NCBI RefSeq assembly: GCF_002917105.1
Contig: NZ_PQFZ01000002.1
Span: 434,001 to 498,000 of the forward strand
Reading direction: 5' to 3'
DNA: 64,000 bases
Origin: Allobosea psychrotolerans
GTDB taxonomy: Bacteria > Pseudomonadota > Alphaproteobacteria > Rhizobiales > Beijerinckiaceae
Shown here: positions 17,513 to 26,893 of the stretch, piece after piece
How positions within the stretch are numbered: position 1 is the first letter of the stretch
Layout: the number at the start of each line of letters is the position of its first letter
The notes under the pieces: generated by a model
What the model was told of the DNA's origin: nothing
Databases searched by the model: none
What the model saw: only the letters and a program-made list of their open reading frames with translations
Program-made: the position numbers and the translations under genes

Positions 17513-18814
17513 ATGGACAAGCGCGCAGCGGCATTGACGACGGGCGCCTCAAGCGACGCGCTATCGGCACCGCCGCCACCGAGCTTCTTCCAAACCCTTG
17601 GCCCTGGGCTCGTGACGGGCGCAGCCGATGACGATCCCAGCGGGATCGCGACTTACAGCCAGGTCGGTGCGCAATTCGGCTATGGACTGGCCTGGACGAT
17701 GCTGTTCAGCTTTCCGCTGATGGCCGCGATCCAGGCGATCAGCGCACGGATCGGCTCCGTCACGGGGCGCGGCATCGCCAGCAATCTGCGGCGGCACTAC
17801 TCCCCCTGGCTCCTGCGCGCGGTCCTGCTGCTTCTCATCGTCGCCAATGTCTTCAACCTCGGCGCGGATCTGGGTGCGATGGGCGCCGCGCTTGAACTCT
17901 TGCTCGGCGGATCGCAGCGTCTGTACACCGTAGCCCTCGGTATCATCTCCGTGCTGATCCAGACCTATATGAGCTATGAGCGCTATGCCGCCACGCTGAA
18001 ATGGGCGACCCTGTCATTGTTCTCCTATGTCGCGGTCGTGTTCGCCGCTCAGGTGCCCCTGGGAGCGGCGCTTCACGGCGCTTTGGTTCCACAACTGACC
18101 TTGGACAGCGCGCATGCGATGGCGCTGGTCGCGGTCCTGGGAACCACGATCAGCCCCTATCTTTTCTTCTGGCAGGCGGGTCAGGAGGTCGAGGAGCTGC
18201 ACCGGCGTCATCTCAAGCCGCTGTTTGTGGCGCCAAAGGCGGCGAACGGCGAACTCGCACGCATCCGCATCGACACGATCGTCGGCATGGGCTTCTCCAA
18301 CCTGATCGCTCTCTTCATCATCCTGGCGACAGCCGCGACGCTCAACGCCCATGGCGTCACCGACATCCAGACGTCGAGCCAGGCGGCTGAAGCGCTGCGC
18401 CCCATTGCCGGCCCCTACACCTTCGCGCTCTTCACGATCGGCATTGTCGCCACGGGCATGCTCGCCATCCCTGTCCTGGCGGGCTCCGTCGCCTATGCGG
18501 TGAGCGAGACCTTCGGATGGCCTGAGGGGCTTGATCACCGCCCCCATGAGGCCAAGGCTTTCTATGCGGCAATCGCGATGGCCACCCTCGCGGGGCTGGC
18601 GCTCAACTTCGTCGGCATCGACGAGATCAAGGCGCTGTATTGGAGCGCCGTGCTCAACGGCGTCCTCGCAGCCCCGCTCATGGTGGTGATCATGCTGGTC
18701 GCCACGAACCGGCGCGTGATGGGGCAGTTGACCCTGCCAAGGCCACTGGCGGCTGTGGGGTGGCTCGCGACCGCGGTGATGGCCGCCGCGACAACAGGCT
18801 TCTTTCTGCTATAG
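17513..18814 (+). CDS. Nramp-related divalent metal transporter
   Basis: The 433-residue inner-membrane protein has about eleven spans. The first helix carries DDDPSGIATYSQ (Asp41-Gly44) where classical Nramp has DPGN, and the sixth helix reads TTISPYLFFWQAG with no MPH methionine. These substitutions are typical of Nramp-related Mg2+-type (NRMT) carriers rather than Mn2+/Fe2+ transporters. The substrate is inferred. The ATG at 17513 is preferred to an upstream GTG. It lies 91 bp after the Usp gene on the same strand, with no FNR box of its own visible. Confidence 0.85.
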   Translation: MDKRAAALTTGASSDALSAPPPPSFFQTLGPGLVTGAADDDPSGIATYSQVGAQFGYGLAWTMLFSFPLMAAIQAISARIGSVTGRGIASNLRRHYSPWLLRAVLLLLIVANVFNLGADLGAMGAALELLLGGSQRLYTVALGIISVLIQTYMSYERYAATLKWATLSLFSYVAVVFAAQVPLGAALHGALVPQLTLDSAHAMALVAVLGTTISPYLFFWQAGQEVEELHRRHLKPLFVAPKAANGELARIRIDTIVGMGFSNLIALFIILATAATLNAHGVTDIQTSSQAAEALRPIAGPYTFALFTIGIVATGMLAIPVLAGSVAYAVSETFGWPEGLDHRPHEAKAFYAAIAMATLAGLALNFVGIDEIKALYWSAVLNGVLAAPLMVVIMLVATNRRVMGQLTLPRPLAAVGWLATAVMAAATTGFFLL

Positions 18815-18827
18815 CGACCGACGCCAC

Positions 18828-20645
18828 TCAGCCAAACACGAACGGCCCTGGAGCCGCGCCGAGCGTATGCCACCCGGATCGACCGTCGCGTGCCGGTGGC
18901 ATCGTCGGGGCGCCCGAATGCCGCTCCAGCCAATCGAACCAGTGAGGCCACCAGGAGCCCTCATGATAGGCTGCGCTCTGCAGCCAGAGATCGGGGTCGA
19001 GATGGCGTTCACGTGGCTTTGCGGTAGCGATGCGGACGTGACGGTCGGCCCGGCCGGGCGGCGAGACGATGCCCTGGTTGTGGCCGCCATTGGTGAGGGC
19101 GAAGGTCACCTCGGATTCCGTCAGGTTGTGGAGCTTGAAGACGGAGCGCCAGGGCGCGACGTGATCCCATTCCGTGCCGACTGCGAAGATCGGGCGGCGG
19201 ATATCGTGCAGCGACACCCGCTGTCCGTCGATCACGAAACGCCCCTCGGCGAGGTCGTTATTCAGGTAGAGCTTGCGGAGATACTCGCTGTGCATTGCGG
19301 CGGGCATGCGGGTCGCATCGGTTGACCATGCCGCGATATCGCCGAGCGGTTCCCGTTGGCCGAGCAGGTAATTGCGGATCATACGCGACCAGATGAGGTC
19401 GTTCGACCGCAGGAGATGAAACGTCCCCGCCATGCGGGAGGCCTCCAGCACGCCCCGCTCGGCCATCATGTCGTCGAGGATCGCGAGTTCGCTCTCGTCG
19501 ACGAACAGACCGAGCTCACCCGCTTCACGGAAATCCGTCTGCGCCGCCAGGAAGGTCAGGGTCTGAATCCGCTCGTCGAGATCGCGCGCCATGGCGGCCG
19601 CCGTCAGCGCCAGCAACGTTCCGCCGATGCAGTAGCCTACTGCATGGGCCTTCCGCGCGCCCGACGCCTCGAGTGCGGCCGCAAGCGCTGGCAAGACTCC
19701 CAGCGTGCGATAGTCATCCATGCCGAGATCGCGATCGCTCTCGTCCGGGTTCTTCCATGAGATCATGAACACCGTGAAACCCTGGTCGACGAGATGTCGC
19801 ACCAACGAGTTGTCCGGCCGCAGGTCGAGAATATAATATTTCATGATCCAGGCGGGCACGATGAGCACCGGCTCCGGGTGGACGACCGCGGTGGTCGGCT
19901 CGTATTGGATCACTTCGGCGAGCCGGTTGCGATGGATGACCCGCCCCTTCGTCGTTGCAACCGTCTCACCCGGCGTGAAGGCATCGGCGCCGGCAGGCCG
20001 CTTCTTCTCCAGAATCCGCTGCCAGTCGTCGAGCGCAAAGGCCGCGCCGGTCAGGAGGTTTTGCCCGCCACTCTTCAAGGTCGCATCCAGAACCTCGGGG
20101 TTGGTCAGCGGACTGTTCGACGGCGCCACGCAGTCGAGCGCCTGGCGGCCGACGAAACGCAGCATGGCGAGATGGTGCGGGGTCGCACCATGGATCTTGC
20201 ATGTAGCCGCGTCGAGCGTCCGCTCCATCGCAAGCAGCGTCTCCGCATAGAGAGCGAAGGGCCATTGCCGCCAGCTCGGATGGCGAAAGCGCTTGTCCTG
20301 AGGCAATGCGCGCTCGCACGGGATGCATTCACCGCCATGGACCAGCATGCTCAGATTGAGTTCGGCCAAACGGCTCGCCTCCGTCGCGCAAGACATCGCG
20401 ATTTCGGCAAAACGCGCAGGCGAGACGGCCAGATGCGCGGCCCAGTCGAACCACGCCTCGGCCAACCCCATTGGCGAAAAACCTGCCGACATCGTGCCGA
20501 TCGCAGCGTGCAGCAGACGGTCAATCGGCTCCTCCGCGTTAAAATCGTCAGCAGCGTCGGGCTTCGCCGGCGCGACGGGATCCGAGCGGTTGATCGTAGC
20601 TTGCAGTGGGGCATGCGGCGCGGTGACCTTCGCTTGGACCGTCAT
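18828..20645 (-). CDS. phaC: Poly(3-hydroxyalkanoate) synthase, class I (PhaC)
   Basis: The 605-residue synthase has the lipase-like box GYCIGG with the nucleophile Cys339 and a catalytic His in NGGHNQGIVSPP. The PhaC_N region spans about residues 100-270. The ATG at 20645 is chosen because GGGAG lies upstream; the frame stays open far upstream without coding meaning. It polymerises (R)-3-hydroxybutyryl-CoA on the granule surface. It is divergent from a phasin gene, with a perfect FNR box 64 bp upstream, so PHB synthesis is likely induced when oxygen limits respiration. Confidence 0.95.
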   Translation of the reverse strand: MTVQAKVTAPHAPLQATINRSDPVAPAKPDAADDFNAEEPIDRLLHAAIGTMSAGFSPMGLAEAWFDWAAHLAVSPARFAEIAMSCATEASRLAELNLSMLVHGGECIPCERALPQDKRFRHPSWRQWPFALYAETLLAMERTLDAATCKIHGATPHHLAMLRFVGRQALDCVAPSNSPLTNPEVLDATLKSGGQNLLTGAAFALDDWQRILEKKRPAGADAFTPGETVATTKGRVIHRNRLAEVIQYEPTTAVVHPEPVLIVPAWIMKYYILDLRPDNSLVRHLVDQGFTVFMISWKNPDESDRDLGMDDYRTLGVLPALAAALEASGARKAHAVGYCIGGTLLALTAAAMARDLDERIQTLTFLAAQTDFREAGELGLFVDESELAILDDMMAERGVLEASRMAGTFHLLRSNDLIWSRMIRNYLLGQREPLGDIAAWSTDATRMPAAMHSEYLRKLYLNNDLAEGRFVIDGQRVSLHDIRRPIFAVGTEWDHVAPWRSVFKLHNLTESEVTFALTNGGHNQGIVSPPGRADRHVRIATAKPRERHLDPDLWLQSAAYHEGSWWPHWFDWLERHSGAPTMPPARDGRSGWHTLGAAPGPFVFG

Positions 20646-20708
20646 GTGAACACTCCCGCAGCCCGTTCTCGATCGAAGCAGCTTTACCGACATCGACCGA
20701 TACCGCCT

Positions 20709-20722
20709 TTGATGCGGATCAA
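20709..20722. promoter_or_regulatory. Perfect FNR box between phaC and the phasin gene
   Basis: TTGATgcggATCAA is a perfect palindrome 64 bp from the phaC ATG and 77 bp from the phasin ATG, placed for divergent activation. Confidence 0.87.
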
Positions 20723-20798
20723 GGCGGCATCCGCAGGATCGCCGATGCTGACTTCTTTGGAGGCCGCGCAGGATGCGCGGCCAGGCAGGAGGCAAGCC

Positions 20799-21206
20799 AT
20801 GACGAACCCACGCACCCCTCAGAGCCCCAACGGAGCGAGCAGGAGCGGCATGCAGCCATTTGGATCCTTTGAGAGCCTGTCCAAGTCGATGCAGGGGCAG
20901 TTCGCGGCGATTTCTGCTATCCCGCACGCCATGCTCGAAGCCCAGCTGACGATGGGGTCGGAACTTTTCGGCTTCATGGGGCGGCGGATGAAGGCCCAGG
21001 CCGAACTCTGTCACGAACTCAGCCAATGTCGCGAACTCGCGGACGCTGTCCAGGCGCAGCGCAAATTCAGCGAACGCGTCACCAGCGACTATTCCGAGGA
21101 GTTCGGCCAGATCGCGACGATGCTGCGTAACGAGCTCACAAGTGTCGCGGACGCGGCGAGCGAGGCTGTCACCGAGGCCAGCAAGGCGGCCAAGCTCGCA
21201 GCCTGA
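20799..21206 (+). CDS. Phasin family protein
   Basis: The 135-residue amphipathic helical protein reads like a Phasin_2 domain (about 25-130), including AQLTMGSELFGFMGRRMKAQ and an Ala/Glu-rich C-terminus. AGGAGG precedes the ATG at 20799. Phasins coat PHB granules. The position opposite phaC and behind the shared FNR box supports the call. A P-type ATPase gene follows 33 bp later and may be co-transcribed. Confidence 0.88.
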   Translation: MTNPRTPQSPNGASRSGMQPFGSFESLSKSMQGQFAAISAIPHAMLEAQLTMGSELFGFMGRRMKAQAELCHELSQCRELADAVQAQRKFSERVTSDYSEEFGQIATMLRNELTSVADAASEAVTEASKAAKLAA

Positions 21207-21239
21207 GTTCAGGATTCCGAACGTGAAACGGGCGGCACT

Positions 21240-23108
21240 ATGGCTTTCGCACAAGTGGTCAAGCGAGGCATCGTCGCCTGCCCGTTGGCCGGCCTGCTGA
21301 TCGGCTTCGGGCTGCATCAGTTCGGTGGCGATGAAGTCGCCCGGTCGGTCTGGGCATGGGCCACCTTGCCCGTGCTGGCCGTGCTCTGCATCGAGATTGC
21401 CACGGCGCTTCGCCGTGGCGAGTTCGGCCTGGACATTGTCGCGGCCTTGTCGATGTCGGCAGCGCTCGTCTTCGGCGAGCCTCTCGCCGCCGTTGTCGTC
21501 GCTTTGATGTATGCCGGGGGCCAGCATCTCGAGGACTTCGCCGAGCGTCGCGCCCGCAGGGACATGACCGCCCTGCTCGGTCGCGCGCCACGCTCGGTGA
21601 TGCGGTACGAGAACGGCCATCTGCGCAAGGTCGCGACCGAACTCGTCCTTCCCGGTGACGCCCTGCTGATCCGCAGCGGCGATATCATTCCCGTGGACGG
21701 CCGCATCGCGCGCGGCGCAGCGGTCCTGGATATGTCCGCACTGACCGGAGAAGCACTTCCCCAACGCATGGAAGAAGGGGCCATGATCGCCAGCGGCGCG
21801 CTCAATCGCGGCGACGCCTTCGATCTGACTGCGCTCAGGCTCGCTCGCGACAGCGTCTACGCCGGCATTGTACGCCTCGTCGACGCTGCCCAGAAGAGCA
21901 AGGCGCCGATGGCGCGTCTGGCCGACCGATACGCCCTCGGCTTCCTGGTCCTCACGCTTGTCATGGCCGGCGGCGCCTGGTGGTTGTCCGGCGACGCCAG
22001 CCGCGCAGTCGCCGTGCTCGTCGTCGCAACGCCCTGCCCCCTGCTATTGGCTGTTCCGATCGCCCTCGTCGCCGGCATGTCGCGGGCCGCGAAGGCCGGA
22101 ATCCTGATCAAGAGCGGCGCTGCGCTGGAGAAACTGGCGCTCCTGCGTGCGATCGTCTTCGACAAAACCGGCACACTGACATCGGGATCAGCACAGGTCG
22201 TCGAAATCATGCCCACGACCGGCCATTCGGTAGATGAACTCCTTCGCGCTGCCGCATCGCTCGGCCAGATATCAAACCACGTCGTTTCACATCAACTCGT
22301 CTCGGAAGCCCGGCGGCGCGGGATCGAGCTGGTTATCCCGACAGGCGTTTCCGAAGCGGCCGGCGAAGGCGTGACGGGCTTCGTCGCCGGCAAGCGGACG
22401 ATCATCGGCAAGCCCAGCTTCGTGCGGAATCAACTCAAGCTGGGACAGCCGGACAGCGGGGCGCCATCGGGAGCGCTCCAGATCGCAATCGCAATCGAGC
22501 AACGCTACGCTGGCCATATCATCATGTCCGATGGGCTTCGCCAGGGCACGCCCGATCTGCTGCGGGCGCTGCGCAACAGCGGCATCGCCCGCATCGTGCT
22601 CGCAACGGGGGACCGCCGCGACGTCGCGGAAGCACTCGCCGCAGACCTCGACCTCGATGCCATTGAAGCCGATCTCACGCCGGCGCAGAAGATCGCTACC
22701 GTCAGCGCAGCGCAGCGTCATGGTCCGGTCATGATGGTCGGTGACGGGATCAACGACGCGCCCGCGCTCGCGGCGGCTGATGTCGGCGTCGCCATGGGCT
22801 TGAGCGGCTCGGCGGCCTCGATCGAGACTGCGGATGTGGTTCTGCTCATCGATCGGCTTGATCGGCTTGTTACCGCTCTGCAAATCGCCAAGCGGTCACG
22901 CGCCATCGCGATACAGAGCGTTGTGGTCGGCATCGGCCTGTCAACGCTCGGCATGATCGCCGCGGCCTTCGGAGGGCTGTCTCCGGTCGAGGGCGCCCTG
23001 CTGCAAGAGGCCATTGATGTCGCAGTCATTCTCAATGCGCTACGCGCGCTCGGCGACCAGCATGGCCTCGGCCGCCGGCTTCGCCCTCAAACCGACGCCG
23101 TGGGCTAG
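21240..23108 (+). CDS. Heavy-metal P-type ATPase lacking an HMA domain
   Basis: The 622-residue ATPase has the transport motif TPCPLL (Thr264-Leu269) in place of CPC, the phosphorylation site Asp308 in DKTGTLT, the TGE loop SALTGEALP and GDGINDAPAL. There is no N-terminal metal-binding domain, and the first 30 residues contain one Cys. The TPC motif places it outside the Cu(I) group, and the substrate cannot be told from the sequence. It is 33 bp downstream of the phasin gene and probably shares its FNR promoter, which makes it a second metal pump in the low-oxygen regulon beside CcoI. Confidence 0.9.
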   Translation: MAFAQVVKRGIVACPLAGLLIGFGLHQFGGDEVARSVWAWATLPVLAVLCIEIATALRRGEFGLDIVAALSMSAALVFGEPLAAVVVALMYAGGQHLEDFAERRARRDMTALLGRAPRSVMRYENGHLRKVATELVLPGDALLIRSGDIIPVDGRIARGAAVLDMSALTGEALPQRMEEGAMIASGALNRGDAFDLTALRLARDSVYAGIVRLVDAAQKSKAPMARLADRYALGFLVLTLVMAGGAWWLSGDASRAVAVLVVATPCPLLLAVPIALVAGMSRAAKAGILIKSGAALEKLALLRAIVFDKTGTLTSGSAQVVEIMPTTGHSVDELLRAAASLGQISNHVVSHQLVSEARRRGIELVIPTGVSEAAGEGVTGFVAGKRTIIGKPSFVRNQLKLGQPDSGAPSGALQIAIAIEQRYAGHIIMSDGLRQGTPDLLRALRNSGIARIVLATGDRRDVAEALAADLDLDAIEADLTPAQKIATVSAAQRHGPVMMVGDGINDAPALAAADVGVAMGLSGSAASIETADVVLLIDRLDRLVTALQIAKRSRAIAIQSVVVGIGLSTLGMIAAAFGGLSPVEGALLQEAIDVAVILNALRALGDQHGLGRRLRPQTDAVG

Positions 23109-23112
23109 CCCA

Positions 23113-23159
23113 TTGTCTCCACGCGAACCGGTGTCCACTTCGCTCGAAAAGGCTCCAGC
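23113..23159 (-). repeat. Interspersed repeat, copy B (left half only)
   Basis: On the minus strand this reads CTGGAGCCTTTTCGAGCGAAG, then TGGACACCGGTTCGCGTGGAGACAA split over the following bases. It matches the left half of the copies at 13056 and 59311. The hairpin half is missing. It abuts the P-type ATPase stop codon. Confidence 0.65.
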
Positions 23160-23301
23160 CCACCGTCTGCGCTGGCTCTTGCCAGTTTCGCATGAGCCCC
23201 TGAACCACCAGGACAGCCGCCAGGGGGCTCACTGGGGGGCAGTGACCTCAGCGGCGAGCGCCCTACGCAGCGGCTCAGGCCAGTTCCCGCCAATCTCCCC
23301 G

Positions 23302-24135
23302 TCACTGGCTGATAAGACACGGGATCGACAGCTCGATCATAGCGTCGACTTCGGCGGCCAGGCCAGAATGCAGCAGCTGATGATGCGTATAGCCACCGCC
23401 GACGATCAAGTCCGTCCCCTCATCTGAAGCGAAGATGCGAAGCCGCTCCATCGTCGGCATTCCCATCTGCTTCAAGGCGACCGCTCGCGCAGCAATGCCG
23501 TGACATTGCAGAAACGCGGCGACGTCCGAGGTCCCCGACACAGAATGCAAAGCGTCATTCTCCTGGTCCAACAGCTGAACCACGACCACCTGCTTCATCA
23601 ACCGCAGCACAGGCAAAGCGTCACGGACCACGCGCCTGCCGGCACGGTCATCATGCCAGAGCACAATGGCATTCCGACGCAAGAACGGTTGCCCCGCAGA
23701 ATGAGGTATGAACAAGAGCGGCCGCCCGCTGTTCAGCAGCAATTTGTCGAGATCGGAGCCTCCGCCCTCGTCGTCAAAGACCGTGTCCCTTCCGATGACC
23801 AGAATATCCGAAGCGCGGCCGTGCCGGATCAACGCGGGCACGCGCGGCTCACACTCTGCGATCCACTGGCCTCGACACTGTTGCCGTCCAGCCAGGGCGA
23901 TAAACCGCCGCCCGGCCTCGTCGAGTTGATGCTGTGTCGCGATCCTCTGTTCCCGTATCAGATCGCGGACCATTCCAATCGTGTCATCCGGCGAAACCTC
24001 GGGCGTGGCTGGTGCCTGCGCCACCAAACCCACGAGCCGGGCATCCAAATGCCGGGCTAGCCAGATGGCGTGGTCGACGCGTCCAGCTCCGGGCCGGTCG
24101 TCGGGAACATCGACCAAAATGCTGGCATAGGACAT
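23302..24135 (-). CDS. Universal stress protein, divergent C-terminal half
   Basis: The 277-residue tandem Usp protein starts after AAGGAG. Its N-terminal half begins SYASILVDVPDD, and the second half ends GGGYTHHQLLHSGLAAEV, where the last glycines of the ATP-binding motif are lost. It may therefore not bind ATP there. It is divergent from the kinase gene at 24264 with a perfect FNR box midway, so expression under low oxygen is expected. Confidence 0.88.
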   Translation of the reverse strand: MSYASILVDVPDDRPGAGRVDHAIWLARHLDARLVGLVAQAPATPEVSPDDTIGMVRDLIREQRIATQHQLDEAGRRFIALAGRQQCRGQWIAECEPRVPALIRHGRASDILVIGRDTVFDDEGGGSDLDKLLLNSGRPLLFIPHSAGQPFLRRNAIVLWHDDRAGRRVVRDALPVLRLMKQVVVVQLLDQENDALHSVSGTSDVAAFLQCHGIAARAVALKQMGMPTMERLRIFASDEGTDLIVGGGYTHHQLLHSGLAAEVDAMIELSIPCLISQ

Positions 24136-24192
24136 TGCGCGCTCCTTGAGGCCTCTGACACGGCAATGAAGAGCAACTCGCTTCTGGATCCT

Positions 24193-24206
24193 TTGATGTC
24201 GATCAA
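24193..24206. promoter_or_regulatory. Perfect FNR box between usp and the kinase-fusion gene
   Basis: TTGATgtcgATCAA lies exactly 58 bp from each of the two divergent start codons. The symmetry suggests equal control of both sides. Confidence 0.88.
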
Positions 24207-24263
24207 TGCCCGCGATCCTGGTGTCCTTAACCTCACATCAGAAATGAGACCGAGGCTGGGTTC

Positions 24264-25967
24264 ATGGACAATCAGACGGAGACGATCTCGTTCCTGTCCT
24301 CCGCGGCTGGGTTGGCAGGCAAGAGCCAAGATCGCCAAACCGTCGCGACCCATATCTCGACCGTGCTCCTGCTCGGCGACAAGGCCGTCAAGCTCAAGAA
24401 GGCCGTGCAGTTTCCCTATCTCGACTTTTCGACGCCCGAACGGCGCCTGGCCGCATGCTATGACGAATTGCGACTGAACCGGCGCACCGCGCCGGCCATC
24501 TACCGCGCCGTGCATCGTATCACCCGCGAAGGCAATGGCCGGCTCGCACTGAACGGGCCTGGCAAGCTGGTCGACGCCGCGATCGAAATGGCGCGCTTCG
24601 ATGACGACCAGCTCTTCGACAGGTTGGCGCGCGCTGACCGCCTGACGGTCGATCAGATGGACCAGTTGGCGGCCCAGATCGCCCGGCTGCACGAAACCGC
24701 CGAGGTCGTATCGGGCGAAGGCGCAGAGCGGTTCGAGCGCATCATCCGTGGCAACGAGCGCGCCCTGGCGGGTTGTCCGATCTTCCTGCCTTCAGAGGTC
24801 GCCGATGTGACCGGCGCCTGCCAGCGCCATTTTCAAGGGAAGGCAGCACTCCTCGACCATCGGGCTCGCTCCGGTCGTGTGAGGCACTGCCATGGCGACC
24901 TGCACCTGCGCAACATTTGCATGATCGACGGACAACCAACCCTGTTCGATTGCCTTGAGTTCAACGAAGAGCTTGCCACGACGGATGTCCTCTACGATCT
25001 CGCCTTCGTGCTGATGGATCTCTGGCATCGCAAGCTGCCCCTTCACGCCAACATCCTGTTCAATCGATACCTCGATCTGACAGGCGACGAGGGTGGCGTG
25101 GTCCTGCTGCCGCTGTTCATGGCCGTGCGCGCCGTCATTCGCGCGCATGTCACGGCCATGGAAGTGGCGGAGACCGATCTGGCCTGCGCCTGGAAGGAGG
25201 CCGAGGCGAGATCCTATCTCGATCTGGCCCGGGATTTCCTTGCCGAGAATCCAGCCCTTCTGGTGGCAGTGGGAGGTTATTCCGGCTCGGGCAAATCGAC
25301 CGTTGCGACCCGGATCGCGCCAGAGATCGGACCTGTGCCGGGCGCGCGCATACTCTCCAGCGACCGCATCAGGAAGAAGCTGTTCGGCGTCGCGCCGCAA
25401 GCTCGGCTCGGCCCGGAGGCCTATGCTGACGAGATCTCGGAACAGGTCTACGCGACCATCGCCGACCGGGCGGGCGCGCTCGTGGCGGCAGGCCACGGCG
25501 TGGTGGCCGACGCCGTGTTCGATCGCCCCTCCCGGCGCGATCGGCTGGCGGCGGTTGCCGCACGCTGCAATGTGCCGTTTCGCGGACTGTGGCTCGACGC
25601 CCCCGCGGACATGCTGATGCGTCGCGTCGCAACTCGCAAGAACGATCCTTCCGACGCGACGCCCGCCGTGGTGATCGATCAGCTTGTCCGTCAGTCGGCG
25701 CCGACCGATTGGCTGATTCTGGATGCGGCCGGAGATATTGAGGTCGTCAGCAATGCGGCGCGTCTCGCCGTGCGCCCGCAATCGGCAGTCGAACATCACG
25801 CGCCGGCTTGCTCGGGAATACGCGTCGCGTCCGCCTCGCCAGAGCCTCGCCGGTCACGCGACCAGGCAGCTCGCCTCTCGCGCAACCCGCCTGACCCGAC
25901 TTGCACCACTTCGGGTGCGCACGTCCCACCAGGCTCTCAAACCATCATCGCATGGAGGAAACCATGA
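24264..25967 (+). CDS. APH-like kinase fused to P-loop (AAA_33-type) kinase
   Basis: The 567-residue fusion has an N-terminal aminoglycoside-phosphotransferase-like domain (about 30-290) with the Brenner motif HGDLHLRN (210-217) and a following Asp229 in LFDCLEF, then a P-loop NTPase domain (about 330-510) with GYSGSGKST at 338-346. The same architecture is known from Rv2004c of the mycobacterial DosR regulon, where it also accompanies Usp proteins. The last 45 residues are Pro/Arg-rich and look non-globular. Its stop overlaps the next usp gene (ATGA). The substrate is unknown. It is downstream of a perfect FNR box. Confidence 0.88.
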   Translation: MDNQTETISFLSSAAGLAGKSQDRQTVATHISTVLLLGDKAVKLKKAVQFPYLDFSTPERRLAACYDELRLNRRTAPAIYRAVHRITREGNGRLALNGPGKLVDAAIEMARFDDDQLFDRLARADRLTVDQMDQLAAQIARLHETAEVVSGEGAERFERIIRGNERALAGCPIFLPSEVADVTGACQRHFQGKAALLDHRARSGRVRHCHGDLHLRNICMIDGQPTLFDCLEFNEELATTDVLYDLAFVLMDLWHRKLPLHANILFNRYLDLTGDEGGVVLLPLFMAVRAVIRAHVTAMEVAETDLACAWKEAEARSYLDLARDFLAENPALLVAVGGYSGSGKSTVATRIAPEIGPVPGARILSSDRIRKKLFGVAPQARLGPEAYADEISEQVYATIADRAGALVAAGHGVVADAVFDRPSRRDRLAAVAARCNVPFRGLWLDAPADMLMRRVATRKNDPSDATPAVVIDQLVRQSAPTDWLILDAAGDIEVVSNAARLAVRPQSAVEHHAPACSGIRVASASPEPRRSRDQAARLSRNPPDPTCTTSGAHVPPGSQTIIAWRKP

Positions 25968-26857
25968 ACCAGATCGCAATGAAGTCTTCGACCACCGGTA
26001 TCGCCAAGCCGATTCTGAAGGCCGGCTACAAGGATGTGATGGTCCACCTCGACGGCACCGTCGAGGACGAGATTCGCATCGCCCATGCCGAAGCGATCGC
26101 CGCCCAGTTCGAGGCCCATCTGACCGGCCTCTATACAAATGCTCTCCCCGATGCCGCCCTCTATGCCGGGGAATTCGGCACTTCGGCCATCGTCGACGCC
26201 TACGATGCCGCGCGCAGGGCTGGAGATGCAATCCATACCCGATTGACGCAACGTTTCGCCCGTCTGGGTGTCGCAAACGAGGTGCGGCGATTGGAGAGCT
26301 TCCCCGGCTTGTTGGAGAAGGACGTAGCCACCGAAGCGCGCTGGGCTGATCTCATCGTGGGCTCCTGCCCGCATGGAACATCCGATTGCGAGCGCTGGGG
26401 CAGCTTGATCGAAACGATCATGTTCAACAGCGGACACGGGCTCTATCTCGTGCCGCCCGGCTTCAAGCCGCGACAGGCGATCCGCACCGTGCTGATCGGT
26501 TGGGTCGATACGCGGGAGGCGGCCCGCGCCGTCTCCGAGGTCCTGCCCCTGCTCGGACTGGCGACGCAGGTCCATCTCGCGAGCGTCCAGGAGGCCGGCA
26601 AGGGCAAGCTCGGCGGCGCCGAGGCACTGGCTGACATCGCGACCCATCTCGACCGGCATGGCATCGCGACGACGATAAGCCTCCTGCCGGACAACGATAC
26701 GCCAGCTGCCATGCTCCTCGCCGAGGCCCATCGGGTTTCGGCCGACCTGATCGTCGCGGGAGCTTACGGCCATACGCGGCTGCGCGAATGGATCCTGGGC
26801 GGGGCGACCTATGATCTGCTTCAGAGTTCGAACCTGCCGCTTCTGATGGCGCACTGA
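25964..26857 (+). CDS. Universal stress protein (tandem UspA domains)
   Basis: The 297-residue protein starts at the ATG that overlaps the kinase-fusion stop, with GGAGG five bases upstream, so it is translationally coupled. The second half has the ATP-binding pattern AGAYGHTRLREWILGGAT. It is close in sequence to the Usp at 16570-17421. Coupling with the kinase suggests that the two proteins act together. Confidence 0.92.
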   Translation: MNQIAMKSSTTGIAKPILKAGYKDVMVHLDGTVEDEIRIAHAEAIAAQFEAHLTGLYTNALPDAALYAGEFGTSAIVDAYDAARRAGDAIHTRLTQRFARLGVANEVRRLESFPGLLEKDVATEARWADLIVGSCPHGTSDCERWGSLIETIMFNSGHGLYLVPPGFKPRQAIRTVLIGWVDTREAARAVSEVLPLLGLATQVHLASVQEAGKGKLGGAEALADIATHLDRHGIATTISLLPDNDTPAAMLLAEAHRVSADLIVAGAYGHTRLREWILGGATYDLLQSSNLPLLMAH

Positions 26858-26893
26858 ACTCCATCCCTCTCTGCGCAGCAGCATCGAAAGCCT

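Noticed and set aside
20646..21764. Upstream extension of the phaC frame to 21764
   Set aside because: It would run antisense through the phasin and P-type ATPase genes; GGGAG and the FNR box support the start at 20645.
23229..23245. Hairpin TCACTG-GGGGG-CAGTGA between convergent genes
   Set aside because: It has only six base pairs and no T-tract; too weak to call a terminator.
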